Assembly (NCBI GenBank): GCA_029261395.1
Contig: JAJDBJ010000067.1
Coordinates: 78,530 to 142,529, forward strand
Length of the DNA stretch: 64,000 nt
Reading direction: 5' to 3'
Origin: Nitrospinaceae bacterium
GTDB lineage: Bacteria > Nitrospinota > Nitrospinia > Nitrospinales > Nitrospinaceae
Both the position numbers and the translations under genes were made by a program. Below, piece by piece: positions 50,149 through 59,834 of the stretch. Within the stretch, counting starts at the first letter, position 1. Every line of letters begins with the position of its first letter. Below the pieces are notes generated by a model that was not told where the DNA came from, did no database searches, and was given only the letters and a program-made list of their open reading frames with translations.

Positions 50149-52221
50149 TCAGCGTTTCTTTAGGATTTTGTCTCTCAGCCTGCGGTGTTTGATGTTCAGG
50201 GAAAACTTGTAACTCTTTTCCATATCCTGATAAATTTTGTCCGTGTAACGCGAATGACAGGGAATGCAGTTGCCCACTTTCAGAATACGAGTGATTTCTT
50301 CCTGATTGAACGGTCGCGCGCCCGGTTGACCAGAGCCTGCGATCGCTTGTCCCCGTTGATTGACTTTGGTCTGAGGTCCGAATTTTGATTTGTTCAGTAC
50401 CCGGTTGGTTCGTACCAACGGGTTGAGCCGGTCGTATTTTCCGGACGAGCTTTTCCTGATACGTAAGTCCCCTTCGCCCATCCCCAGGGTTTTGGGGGAC
50501 AAGTGACAGCTTTGGCAGGAGCGCACTTTTTTGCTCACCGAATGCGGTTGGGTGCCATAAGCCAGATTGGAACCTGAGTTGCCGGCGGAGTTGGTGAATT
50601 CCCAATGACGGTAGCCTCCCGGCGAATCGCCCTTGCCGTCTATGGCTGGAACTACTTTTTCCTGTTGATCCAAAACGGTCAGGGTATGCGGCGGTTGAGC
50701 CAACATGGGAACCACTTTGCCGCGCGGGCCGACCATCAACGCGGGCTCTTCGTGTTTCATGGTGAATTGGAACGGGCTCCAGGTGTTGGCAGTGCCGTCT
50801 TTTTTTCCTGACTTCAGCGTCATATGACAGCCTTGACAACGAGGCACCCATTGCGAATGGCATGACGTGCAGGCCAATTTTTCCCGGTGAGCGGGAATGT
50901 TGTGTCCCCAGCGTTGATCCTTGGTCAGAGGGACGGTGCGCGCTTTTCCGGTGCGCTTGCTATAAGTGACGAATTTCTTTCCGAGTGCTTTGACGTTGGA
51001 TAATTTTTGTTGCTTGGCCGAAACCGCCATCGCGTCGCCTACCTTGTTGGTGAAACCTTTGTAATGGCGACTCAACCGAACGGCCGGGTCCTGGGGCGTC
51101 GTGATTTTTGAAATCCGGGGATAAGATGTGCTATCGCCGTGACAGGTTTCGCAACGGATCTCCACCGCCTGAAATTGCCGGGAATAGATGTTACCGTCTC
51201 CCATGATATCAGACTGCGTATGGCAGTCAATGCATTCCATCCCCCGTTCCAGATGAACGTCCATGCGGGGTTGGCCGGTTCCAGGAAAGGGGAGTTTTCC
51301 CTGGCGATCGCGTTGCGGAAAGGGAATGGAAAACTTTTCCGTGGTCATCTGCGATAAAAATGATTTGTGGCATTGAATGCACAGGTTGCTGGAAGGCAAT
51401 ACCGTCATGCGATGATATGCCGGATGCCCAGTCTGGATTTTGGAAATCATCGGATCGTTGCCCAGATATTTTCCTTCCGGGTGATACCTGAAATGGCAGG
51501 CGGCGCATCCCTGTGAGCGGTATTCACCTTTCGGCGGAGGCGCATCGATGTGGCATTGAAAACAACGTTCGCGCAGAACATGATCGCCGATATGGTAGGA
51601 AATTTTTTTTCTGGGAGCTCCCTTTTGTGCGGTTTGATGTTGCCGCCAGTGCTGAGGGGTAAAATAAGGAAGCTCTTCCAATTGTTTCAGGGCCCCGGAA
51701 ACCGCCGGTGCCCTGCCGTCTTTATCTTCTATTGGATAGATTCCGTAGCGCGCCGTTTTTCCCGGCTGGCCGCCCCATTGGTATCGCAGGCCGGTAATGA
51801 CGCCGGACATCGTTCCCATCATGGATTTGCGGACCCGGTCGGCATGGTTGCGGGTTTCATCCTGATGGCCGGAATGACATTGGGCTCTTCCACAACTGAG
51901 ATGGACCACTTTCAGGGAAGAGGGGTTGCGCTTACCGGTTCCTGCGGTCGGGTCGTAAATGAGAGTGGCGTGCGCCGTATCTTTATCTTCCGACGCGGCA
52001 TTGCCGCCGTGGCAGGAGGTGCATCCCAGCTTGAGCGGATGCGAACGGCTGACTTCTTCAATCCCCGCATGGCAGGTGAGGCACTGCTCTTCGTGGCCGG
52101 TGATTCCGATAGTGGCCGTCACTCCAGCAAGGTTCTTCTCCTGAGCGTAGATGGTGGAGACGAACAGTAATGACAGCACTGCGAGACAGATTGTGGATTT
52201 GAGCTTGAAGAGAACGGACAT
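50149..52221 (-). CDS. Large multihaem cytochrome c with 11 CXXCH and one CX4CH site
   Basis: 690 residues with a signal peptide ending STIYAQ. Eleven CXXCH motifs are present, beginning CLTCHAGIEE (47-51) and CTSCH (67-71) and ending CIPCH near residue 645. Residues 110-116 read CGRAQCH, a CX4CH site that aligns with the third CXXCH of the paralogue at 47436-50141, so up to twelve haems are expected. The RWGHNIPAHREKLACTSCHSQW...CQGCHMTL part holds an extra site absent from the paralogue. It is the first gene of the four-cytochrome operon, 7 bases before the decahaem gene. The activity is unknown. Confidence 0.85.
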   Translation of the reverse strand: MSVLFKLKSTICLAVLSLLFVSTIYAQEKNLAGVTATIGITGHEEQCLTCHAGIEEVSRSHPLKLGCTSCHGGNAASEDKDTAHATLIYDPTAGTGKRNPSSLKVVHLSCGRAQCHSGHQDETRNHADRVRKSMMGTMSGVITGLRYQWGGQPGKTARYGIYPIEDKDGRAPAVSGALKQLEELPYFTPQHWRQHQTAQKGAPRKKISYHIGDHVLRERCFQCHIDAPPPKGEYRSQGCAACHFRYHPEGKYLGNDPMISKIQTGHPAYHRMTVLPSSNLCIQCHKSFLSQMTTEKFSIPFPQRDRQGKLPFPGTGQPRMDVHLERGMECIDCHTQSDIMGDGNIYSRQFQAVEIRCETCHGDSTSYPRISKITTPQDPAVRLSRHYKGFTNKVGDAMAVSAKQQKLSNVKALGKKFVTYSKRTGKARTVPLTKDQRWGHNIPAHREKLACTSCHSQWVPRCQGCHMTLKSGKKDGTANTWSPFQFTMKHEEPALMVGPRGKVVPMLAQPPHTLTVLDQQEKVVPAIDGKGDSPGGYRHWEFTNSAGNSGSNLAYGTQPHSVSKKVRSCQSCHLSPKTLGMGEGDLRIRKSSSGKYDRLNPLVRTNRVLNKSKFGPQTKVNQRGQAIAGSGQPGARPFNQEEITRILKVGNCIPCHSRYTDKIYQDMEKSYKFSLNIKHRRLRDKILKKR

Positions 52222-52286
52222 TAAAGACTTTTAGGGAAACGTAGTTGAGTTAAAGTGAATGAACAGTTTTGACGGACAGGGCCGGG

Positions 52287-52607
52287 TCAATCGTAAACAA
52301 CTTCCAGCTTTTTCAGAAAATCCGTAAGGTCGATGATGGATTTGCGGACGGATTCTTTATCCTTGTTTTTGGCGGCTTTTTCAATTGCCCAGCCAATACT
52401 GCTTAGATCATTAAATCCATATCCCCCGCCGGATCCCTTCATGGAATGACCGAGGACACCTGTTGAATCAAAATCGCCTTTTCCCAAAGCCTGTTGGTAA
52501 TCAAGCAGGTCTTTTCTTCGGCTTCTCAGGTAATCGGGAATCAGTTCCTGTAAATCCCGGTCAATGCGAATCCGGACTTTTCCTGACTGTAAATCTTGAT
52601 GTTTCAT
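52287..52607 (-). CDS. Stand-alone HPt phosphotransfer protein
   Basis: 106 residues of all-helical type. The phosphorylation motif is VLGHSMKGSGGGYGF with His54. It relays phosphate between response regulators in a multistep phosphorelay; no kinase or regulator is adjacent. It lies 65 bases upstream of the cytochrome operon on the same strand, so it may be co-transcribed, but a functional link is not shown. Confidence 0.88.
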   Translation of the reverse strand: MKHQDLQSGKVRIRIDRDLQELIPDYLRSRRKDLLDYQQALGKGDFDSTGVLGHSMKGSGGGYGFNDLSSIGWAIEKAAKNKDKESVRKSIIDLTDFLKKLEVVYD

Positions 52608-52709
52608 AGGCTTAACTAGCTGAATTATAACATGATCGAGTCTTCATTATCATTTGTATACAGAATAAGCCTTGAAGCGCGGGGTTGCAATCCTGTTTTG
52701 ATGGCTCGT

Positions 52710-54749
52710 TTACTTGTCTGTACCGGCTAAAACTTTCAAGGAGTGGGGAGCTACATTGAGGGAACCCAGAGGTTTTCCGGAGGTGGGGAAATCCGCGGGC
52801 TCACAGACGGATGTGTCCAGTAATACTTTCCAACTGCTAGGGTCACCGGGTAATGTGAAATCGCAGGGCTGGTCACCGCTGTTCCACAGAATCAAAAGAG
52901 CGGCATTCTCGTTCTCGGAGGAAAGGCACCCCAGGTGCCGGGTGTCGATGAAATCCTGAGCATAGGGGTCCATCGTTTGCCCATCTGCCTGAAACCATTG
53001 CCAGGACGTTGTGCTGAAGGGATATCGTTTTCTCAGTTGAAGGATAAGCCGGGTGAACTCCAGAAAGTTTTTTTGATTTGCATCGAGACTCCAGTAGTAC
53101 CAGCTGATCGGGTTGTCCTGGCAGTAGGCGTTGTTGTTGCCCTGTTGGGTGCGGCCGATTTCATCGCCGCCGGAAATCATCGGCGTGCCCGCCGAAAGCA
53201 GAAGCGTCGCCAGTAGATTTTTTTTCTGTCGCTGGCGGAACGCATTCAGGGCCGGATCGTCCGACGGACCTTCCATTCCGTAATTACAACTTTCATTGCC
53301 GTTGTGACCGTCACGATTGTTCTCACTGTTTGCTTCGTTGTGTTTGTGTTGGTAAGTGACCCCATCCTCCAGTGTGAACCCGTCATGGCTGGCGATGTAG
53401 TTGATGGTTGAGTGCGGTGGCCGATCGCCAAACAGGTCGCGGCTTCCTGTTACGCGTTTCGTCAATGATTGGGCCTGATGAGAATCTCCCCGCCAGAATT
53501 TGCGGATGCTTTGCCGGTACTGGTCATTCCACTCCGACCACCCACGGGGAAAGTTGGACAGTTGATAGCCGCGCGGCCCCAGGTCCCAGGGTTCGGCGAT
53601 CCATTTGACTTCGGACAGCACCGGATCTTTTTGGATCGACTTGAAAAACTTTCCTTCAGGCCTGAACGATTTCCGTTCACGTCCCACGGTGACTGCCAAG
53701 TCCAGCCGAAAACCATCGACGTGCATCTCATCGACCCAATACCGAAGAACGTCCAGAACCAATTGCCGGACCTGCGGATGGTGGAGATTGAGGGTGTTGC
53801 CGCATCCGGTGAAATCAGTATAACGCTCCGGGTGGCTTGGGCTCGTCCGGTAATACACCGTGTTGTCGATTCCACGAAAGGAAAGGGTGGGGCCGTGCAG
53901 GTTTCCTTCGGCGGTGTGATTGAACACCATGTCGAGGATCACCTCAATGCCTGCCTGATGAAACGTGCGCACCATATTTTTGAATTCCGTAACCGGTTCG
54001 GAATTTTTTCCGTGTGCGAATCGTGCATCCGGTGCGAAAAACAGTAGCGGGTTGTACCCCCAGTAATTGGTCAAACCGCTTTTGTGCAAATGGTACTCAT
54101 CTGAAATCTGATGAACGGGGAGTAATTCAATGGCGGTGATCCCCAGGCGGGTCAGGTGCTCCAGTACGGGTTCTGAAGCCAGGCCGGCATAAGTGCCGCG
54201 CAGGTGCTCCGGGATGCCGGGGTGTTGTTGGGTCATCCCCTTGATATGCGTTTCGTAAATTACGGTTTCTTCCCAGGGAATTTTCGGTGCACGATCCTCT
54301 TCCCAGTTGAACGAGGTGTCGATCACTTTTGCGAGGGGTGCGTACCGGGCGCTGTCCTGCGTATTGGGCGGTTGATCGTGTTGGTCTGAGGTGTCAGGCG
54401 GAACCGACCACAACGATTCGTGCCATTGTGGGATTCGTCCCAATGCTTTGGCGTAGGGGTCCAGTATTAACTTTGAAGGGTTGAAGCGGTGCCCTTCGGC
54501 AGGCCGGTAAGGTCCGTGTACCCGGTAACCGTAAAGGCAGTCGGTTTTCAGGCTGGGAACATGAACGCGCCAGATGGAATCGGCGCCTTTCTCCAGAGCA
54601 ATGCGTTGCGATTCTGTTGCGGAGGAAGGGGTTTCGAACAGGCAGAGCTCCACCTCGGTGGCGTGTTCGGAGTACAGCGAAAAATGAATGCCCTGTTCGG
54701 TAATCACCGGGCCGAGAGAGTCAGGAGTCGGGGGGGTGCGATCCATCAA
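52710..54749 (-). CDS. glgX: Glycogen debranching enzyme GlgX
   Basis: 679 residues. An N-terminal CBM48/isoamylase domain ([26 protein letters not shown], trimmed) is followed by a GH13 barrel with [29 protein letters not shown] (nucleophile Asp), [11 protein letters not shown] (acid Glu) and [10 protein letters not shown]. It removes alpha-1,6 branches during glycogen breakdown. No other glycogen gene is next to it. GC-rich hairpins lie just upstream. Confidence 0.95.
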   Translation of the reverse strand: MMDRTPPTPDSLGPVITEQGIHFSLYSEHATEVELCLFETPSSATESQRIALEKGADSIWRVHVPSLKTDCLYGYRVHGPYRPAEGHRFNPSKLILDPYAKALGRIPQWHESLWSVPPDTSDQHDQPPNTQDSARYAPLAKVIDTSFNWEEDRAPKIPWEETVIYETHIKGMTQQHPGIPEHLRGTYAGLASEPVLEHLTRLGITAIELLPVHQISDEYHLHKSGLTNYWGYNPLLFFAPDARFAHGKNSEPVTEFKNMVRTFHQAGIEVILDMVFNHTAEGNLHGPTLSFRGIDNTVYYRTSPSHPERYTDFTGCGNTLNLHHPQVRQLVLDVLRYWVDEMHVDGFRLDLAVTVGRERKSFRPEGKFFKSIQKDPVLSEVKWIAEPWDLGPRGYQLSNFPRGWSEWNDQYRQSIRKFWRGDSHQAQSLTKRVTGSRDLFGDRPPHSTINYIASHDGFTLEDGVTYQHKHNEANSENNRDGHNGNESCNYGMEGPSDDPALNAFRQRQKKNLLATLLLSAGTPMISGGDEIGRTQQGNNNAYCQDNPISWYYWSLDANQKNFLEFTRLILQLRKRYPFSTTSWQWFQADGQTMDPYAQDFIDTRHLGCLSSENENAALLILWNSGDQPCDFTLPGDPSSWKVLLDTSVCEPADFPTSGKPLGSLNVAPHSLKVLAGTDK

Positions 54750-54782
54750 TTAACTTCGCCAATCGAAGTTTTAAAATTACCA

Positions 54783-54812
54783 GCGGCGGTCCGCCGCCCG
54801 GGCCTTGCCCGG
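54783..54812. repeat. Two adjacent perfect GC hairpins
   Basis: GCGGCG-GTC-CGCCGC (54783-54797) is followed directly by CCGGGC-CTT-GCCCGG (54798-54812). They lie between the NTF2-like gene and glgX. No T-run follows on the minus strand, so they may slow or partly stop transcription, or protect mRNA ends. A third small stem, AACTTCG/CGAAGTT, lies at about 54754-54772. Confidence 0.6.
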
Positions 54813-54822
54813 TCCGGCACCC

Positions 54823-55332
54823 TTAGTAAACAGGGTTGTGAAAATAATACAACGCATCGTCTCCCGGTACAATACTGTAATCCGGCAGGCTGGAGCAATG
54901 CTCCTGCTTGATTTTCCACTGACGCCCGTCTTTGGTGAACACATAGGTGCAGACGCTGTGTTGCCGTTCGTCGGTACTGTGGGTGGAGGACACGCTGATC
55001 AATTCGTCCACCAGCAGGAACCCGAGATTTTTCCCGATGGTACCCGACAGAACGGTGCGTTTGTTGTTGCATTTCATCCCCTGCAGTTCGGCGATCATTA
55101 CTTCATAATCCTTGATGCGATGCTCAGGTAGAACACGTTTGTCATCGGAGATGATGACCATGTCTTTGGTATAGTAGTCCGTTAATTTTTTTGGGGATTG
55201 GCATACCTGCTTGTCCACTTGTTTTAAAATATCGGTCAGTGCATCCGTATCGCCCGCCAGGGAGGGATTCGGCGCAAGCGTCAAGCTCATCAATATCGCC
55301 AGGGCAGTCATGGTTCTAACAATGTTCAACAT
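54823..55332 (-). CDS. Exported small protein, NTF2/SnoaL-like
   Basis: 169 residues from the ATG at 55332 (GGAGAAG upstream); a TTG at 55353 is less likely. A signal peptide ends near PSLAGD. The mature part (DILKQVDKQVCQSPKKLTDYYTKDMVIISDDKR ... trimmed, then HSVCTYVFTKDGRQWKIKQEHCS) has the helix-sheet order and the late W-K-I-x-x-x-H segment of NTF2-like ketosteroid-isomerase-fold proteins. Three to four Cys could form disulfides. No function is assigned. Confidence 0.65.
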   Translation of the reverse strand: MLNIVRTMTALAILMSLTLAPNPSLAGDTDALTDILKQVDKQVCQSPKKLTDYYTKDMVIISDDKRVLPEHRIKDYEVMIAELQGMKCNNKRTVLSGTIGKNLGFLLVDELISVSSTHSTDERQHSVCTYVFTKDGRQWKIKQEHCSSLPDYSIVPGDDALYYFHNPVY

Positions 55333-55398
55333 GAAACTTCTCCATTTATTCAAAAGATATCATTCAAGAGTTTTAAGAGTTCAGTTTACCGGAAGCCT

Positions 55399-57591
55399 TT
55401 AGGGGAAATTTGCGAAATAAATTTCTACCAGCTCGCCTTCGCTTCCCCAGCCCGAGGCTCCGGGTCCCGCCAGGGTGGTGATGATTCCCCGGGTGTCGAC
55501 CTTGCGGATTTTGTTATTCCCCATATCCGTAATGTACATATTGCCTTTGGAGTCGAACGCGATATCTGCCGGTTGCTTGAGCATGGCTTTGGTGGCGGGT
55601 CCGCCGTCTCCAAAATCACCCTGAATTCCGGGTCGGCCTGCGACCGTAACTATGATGCCGTCCTTTTTGATCTTGCGGATATGGTGGGTGTTGGTTTCGA
55701 CGATATGCAGTTCGCCTGCCGGGTTGAATGCCAGAGAGTCGATCGACCGCAAACTGGCCTTCAATGCCGGGCCGCCGTCGCCGCTGTCTTTGTGTTTGCC
55801 GTCGCCCGCGATCGTGGTGATGATGCCTTTGGTGTCAACTTTGCGGATCATGTTGTTGGCCGCGTCGGCGACATACAGGTTGCCTGCTTCATCCAGAGTG
55901 ATGGCCGCCGGATCGCGAAACGCGGCCTTGGTGGCGGGTCCGCCGTCGCCAAAATAATTCGATTCTCCCGTGCCGGCGATGGTTATGATTTTACCGTTGG
56001 GACTCAGCTTGCGGATTTGATGATTGATCCGGTCGGCTAGATAGACATTTCCTTTCTTGTCCAACGCCAGATCGGAAAATTGTGAGATCACCGTAATATC
56101 AGATCGGGTGGATACGCCCGACCCGGAAGCCATCACGGCTTTCTGGTAATCGGCGTCCCCGGTGGTGATGTATTCGTTGATGATGCCTTTGGTGTTCACT
56201 TTGCGAACCAGGCTGACGAATCCGCTGGGGCTGAGGAAAAAGATTTCGTCCTTGTCGTTCAAGCGCATCCGGAAGGGATGGATTGATGCTTTGAGAGCCG
56301 GGCCACCGTCGCCGATATTGCCGCGAATTCCGCTACCTACGATGGTGGAGATGATGCCTTCCGGGGTGATTTTACGGATACGGAAATGAGCCTTGTCCGC
56401 GAAGATCACGTTGTCTTTGCTGTCCACATCAATGCCGTGCGGAAATTCTATTTTTGCGCCTGATGCCGGGCCGCCGTCTCCTCCAAACTTTTTGACGCCG
56501 TTACCCGCGAGGGTGGTGACTTTGTTACCCTTCAGGGTTACTTTGCGAATCCGGTAATGTGAGCGGTCGACCACCAGCAGGTCGCCATTTTTATCCAGCG
56601 CCACGCCAAAAGGGAGTTGCAGGTTGGTTTCCCGCGCCAGCTCCGAGTCGCCGTTGTAATCACGCTGGCCGGTACCCATGAGGGTGCGGATCATTCCCAG
56701 TTTGTCGACCACACGAATGCGATTGTTGTTGCGGTCGGCGATATAGATGTTGCCTTTGTCGTCCACGTCCACATCGGTGGGACCCGCAATGCTGGCCCGG
56801 TAAGCGGGACCGTTATCGCCGATGAAATAAAATCCGCCGTCGCCCGCTACGGTGCTGATCAAACCCGACCCGTCCACTTTGCGGATGCGGTTGTTGCCGC
56901 GATCGGCGATGTACAGATTGTTGTTCTTGTCGAGTGCGAGGCCGAACGGTTTGTCGAGAGTTGCCTTGAGTGCCGGCATGTTGTCGCCGTGGTAACCGTC
57001 TTTCCCGTTACCGGCGAAAGTTTTGATGATGCCTTTGCTGTTCACCACACGGACCCGGTTGTTGGACCGGTCGGAAATATACAGGTTGCCCTTGCTGTCC
57101 ACCGCCAGGCCGGAAGGTAGATTGAGGCTGGCCTGAGTGGCGGGTCCGCCGTCGCCGCTGAATCCTGCTGTGCCATTGCCGGCGACGGTGGTGATGATGC
57201 CTTTCTTATCGACTTTGCGCACACGGTGGTTTTCCCGGTCCGCGATATACAGGTTGCCTTTGGAATCGAAAGCCAGTCCGGCGGGAACCCTTAGTTGAGC
57301 CTGGGTTGCAGGACCGCCATCGCCGGAATAACCGGAAGCGCCGGTACCCACCACGTTAAGCAATAGGCCATTTTGATCAATACGGCTGATCACGTTATGG
57401 GCACGGCGGGCGATGTAGGTATCTCCATCAGGAGATACGGCTATGCCGTCCACCAGCGATATGGAAACGTCGGTGGCTTTAACGGCTTTGGCCGCCCATC
57501 CCCAACCGGGGACCAGCAGGAGACACAGAAGTATTAAAATGTTGAGTTTCATTGAAGTCAGGGGGTATGCGCGCATAAGTTTATTTTTCAT
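55399..57591 (-). CDS. Exported NHL-repeat protein (two propellers)
   Basis: 730 residues; the first ATG (57591) and one at 57552 (right before the signal peptide MKLNILILLCLLLVPGWGW) are both possible, and neither has a clear ribosome site. I count twelve NHL-type repeats of about 55 residues, each with a GDGGPA.KA turn, a P.G.A.D.KGN.Y.AD strand and an NN.IRKVD end. Twelve units fit two six-bladed propellers. Repeat eight (IHPFRMRLNDKDE) and nine are the most degenerate. Such proteins are exported binding scaffolds. No enzymatic part is seen. Confidence 0.88.
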   Translation of the reverse strand: MKNKLMRAYPLTSMKLNILILLCLLLVPGWGWAAKAVKATDVSISLVDGIAVSPDGDTYIARRAHNVISRIDQNGLLLNVVGTGASGYSGDGGPATQAQLRVPAGLAFDSKGNLYIADRENHRVRKVDKKGIITTVAGNGTAGFSGDGGPATQASLNLPSGLAVDSKGNLYISDRSNNRVRVVNSKGIIKTFAGNGKDGYHGDNMPALKATLDKPFGLALDKNNNLYIADRGNNRIRKVDGSGLISTVAGDGGFYFIGDNGPAYRASIAGPTDVDVDDKGNIYIADRNNNRIRVVDKLGMIRTLMGTGQRDYNGDSELARETNLQLPFGVALDKNGDLLVVDRSHYRIRKVTLKGNKVTTLAGNGVKKFGGDGGPASGAKIEFPHGIDVDSKDNVIFADKAHFRIRKITPEGIISTIVGSGIRGNIGDGGPALKASIHPFRMRLNDKDEIFFLSPSGFVSLVRKVNTKGIINEYITTGDADYQKAVMASGSGVSTRSDITVISQFSDLALDKKGNVYLADRINHQIRKLSPNGKIITIAGTGESNYFGDGGPATKAAFRDPAAITLDEAGNLYVADAANNMIRKVDTKGIITTIAGDGKHKDSGDGGPALKASLRSIDSLAFNPAGELHIVETNTHHIRKIKKDGIIVTVAGRPGIQGDFGDGGPATKAMLKQPADIAFDSKGNMYITDMGNNKIRKVDTRGIITTLAGPGASGWGSEGELVEIYFANFP

Positions 57592-57998
57592 TTGAGTGTT
57601 GCCAAATAAATTGAATGTCCTGAGATAAGGGCCAGCTTACCATTTTTCCGGTGGTCTTTGGCAACCGGAAATGTCGGTTCCAATATTGTGTTGGAAGCCA
57701 GGCCGGTTTCATCACCCAGACTCCTCTTTCATGATTTTTTTCTTCAGGAGAAGCCCCATTCCAAAGAATGCTCCCGTCTTGGGGAAAAAGCTCCTAACCC
57801 TTGGATATATAGAATTTTTCGAATTATACGGACCCTCAGTTTTATGTCAATGGCTTTTGGGGATCAGGGACTTCTATAATTTCTATGACAACAATTCCAT
57901 AAATGATATGATAATCCTACTTGAAAACACGCAACTTCAGGGATAATAAGGAGACTGAGATCAACGGCTCCCGCTTTCCCCGGATTCATGGAAACCTT
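57592..57998. other. Divergent intergenic region
   Basis: 407 bases between the NHL gene and the radical SAM gene, which point away from each other, so both promoters should be here. The central part is A/T-rich (TATATAGAATTTTTCGAATT near 57809). I see no reading frame with coding character. Confidence 0.45.
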
Positions 57999-59816
57999 AT
58001 GAAAATATTGCTGTTATTTCCGCCCGACTGGCTACCGTCGGAGCCGTATCTGAGTTTGCCGGCGCTGACGTCGGTTCTCCGGCCTGCAGGGCATGAGGTG
58101 ATCCAGAAGGACATCAACGTCGAGATGTACGATTTGATGTTTGGCGAGAAATTCCTGCGCCATGTTCAGGGTCGCATCGGAATCGAGCTCAAGCACCTCC
58201 GGGTGGTGGCCGATCGCAACGAGTTGACCGAAGAGGAAGCCGATCTCAAGGCGCAATTGGAGTCGCTCACCGAGGAGCGGTTCGTCCGCCTGATCGACGA
58301 TGTGGTCGAGGCCAAGCGCATTCTCCGAAACGACGATTTCTACGAGATCGACAAGCTGGAGTGGGCAACACAATGCCTGCACGAAACCATGGCGGTGGTC
58401 TCCCTCGGTTACTACCCGGCGCAAATCTGCTTTCCCCCTATCGAAACGGATCTGATCTATAAACCGTTCATGTCGACGGAAATTATCGAGGCGTTGGACG
58501 ACGAGCAGATCAACGTGTACCGCGACGTTTATAAATTCCTCATCGCCGACCTCATCGAAAAAGAAAAGCCGGACGTGGTGGGTATTTCCATCGTCCAGCA
58601 GAAACAGCTGATTTCCACGTTCACGTTCTGCAAGATGATCAAGGAGCAGTCTCCCGAGACGCACATCACCATCGGCGGCAACATTGTGACGCGCCTGCGC
58701 GACGCCATCAAGGAAAGTAAGGAGTTGTTCGAGTTGTTCGATACCGCTATTTTGTACGAAGGCGAAAGCGCCTTCCTGCAGTTGGTCGACACGCTGGCCA
58801 AAGGCGAAACAGATTTGTCAACGCTCCCCAACTTGATTCATAAAGATGCCTCCGGCGCGATTCAACAAAACAATGAAGTGTTCGCCGAGAACATGGACCA
58901 ACTGCCGCCACCGGATTTCGACGGCCTGCCCCTCGAAAAATATTTTGTACCAAAGCTGATTCTGCCGTACCTGGCGACACGCGGCTGTTATTGGGGCAAG
59001 TGTACGTTCTGCGACCATTTCCAGGGCTACGTCGAGGGCTACCGCACCAAACAGATCGCGCAGATCACCGAGGAGATCAAATTCCTGCAAGACAAGTACG
59101 GCAACCGGCATTTTCATTTCACCGACGAGTCGTATCCTCCGGCACTGTTCCGCAAGTTGTCGCGCTCGCTCACCGACAACAAGATCGACATCGCGTGGAC
59201 CACTCACATGCGCTTCGAGGAATCCCTGCTCGATGATGAGGTGTGGGACGATGCAGCGAAATCCGGCTGTCGCTATTTGCATTTCGGGTACGAGTCCGGC
59301 AACGACCGCGTGTTGAAGCTGATGGACAAGGCGACCAATCTCGACGCCATCCGCACCAACCTGCGTATGTCGGCGAAATACGGTATCTGGAACCACATCA
59401 TGGGATTTTTTGGGTTTCCCGGCGAGACGGAGGAGGAGTCGAACGACAGCAAACAGTTTGTTCACGACAACCGCGAGAATATCCACTCACTCGGGTTCAT
59501 GACGTTCGTGCTGGGCAAGTTCAGTCCGGTGGCGATGGAGCCGGAGAAGTACGGCGTGTCCTGTTACAAGAATCCGGAATGGGATCTGGCGCTGGATTAT
59601 TATTTTACGGTGGATGAAGGTTTGAGTATCCAGGATGCCATGGAGGTGTTTGCGGAATTCGAGGAGAACCACGACGGTAAGTGGGATTTGAGAACCGCCG
59701 TACGCGAATACATCTTTTTATACATCGACCATTTCGGTACCAATGAACTGACTCAACTCCACATACGCCCCGACCAACGCCCCTCCGTCTACAACAACCC
59801 CGTCGGTATGGTTTAA
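57999..59816 (+). CDS. B12-binding-type radical SAM protein
   Basis: 605 residues from the ATG at 57999 (weak GGAAA upstream). Residues 1-230 resemble a cobalamin-binding Rossmann domain (KILLLFPPDWLPSEPYLSLPAL, later VVGISIVQQKQLISTF and THITIGGNIVTRL). The radical SAM core has C330-x4-C335-x2-C338 in TRGCYWGKCTFCDHFQG, followed by HFHFTDESYPPAL and GCRYLHFGYESGNDRVLKLMDK. HIMGFFGFPGETEEES lies near 470. The CYWGKCTFC spacing is that of several B12-type radical SAM groups of unknown or peptide-modifying function. No substrate gene is recognised nearby. Confidence 0.88.
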   Translation: MKILLLFPPDWLPSEPYLSLPALTSVLRPAGHEVIQKDINVEMYDLMFGEKFLRHVQGRIGIELKHLRVVADRNELTEEEADLKAQLESLTEERFVRLIDDVVEAKRILRNDDFYEIDKLEWATQCLHETMAVVSLGYYPAQICFPPIETDLIYKPFMSTEIIEALDDEQINVYRDVYKFLIADLIEKEKPDVVGISIVQQKQLISTFTFCKMIKEQSPETHITIGGNIVTRLRDAIKESKELFELFDTAILYEGESAFLQLVDTLAKGETDLSTLPNLIHKDASGAIQQNNEVFAENMDQLPPPDFDGLPLEKYFVPKLILPYLATRGCYWGKCTFCDHFQGYVEGYRTKQIAQITEEIKFLQDKYGNRHFHFTDESYPPALFRKLSRSLTDNKIDIAWTTHMRFEESLLDDEVWDDAAKSGCRYLHFGYESGNDRVLKLMDKATNLDAIRTNLRMSAKYGIWNHIMGFFGFPGETEEESNDSKQFVHDNRENIHSLGFMTFVLGKFSPVAMEPEKYGVSCYKNPEWDLALDYYFTVDEGLSIQDAMEVFAEFEENHDGKWDLRTAVREYIFLYIDHFGTNELTQLHIRPDQRPSVYNNPVGMV

Positions 59817-59834
59817 GCCTGCATTGAACGCGGA

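Noticed and set aside
55399..57591. Many similar GC-rich segments suggesting a dispersed repeat
   Set aside because: They are the coding repeats of the NHL propeller protein, spaced about 165 bases and translated in one frame.
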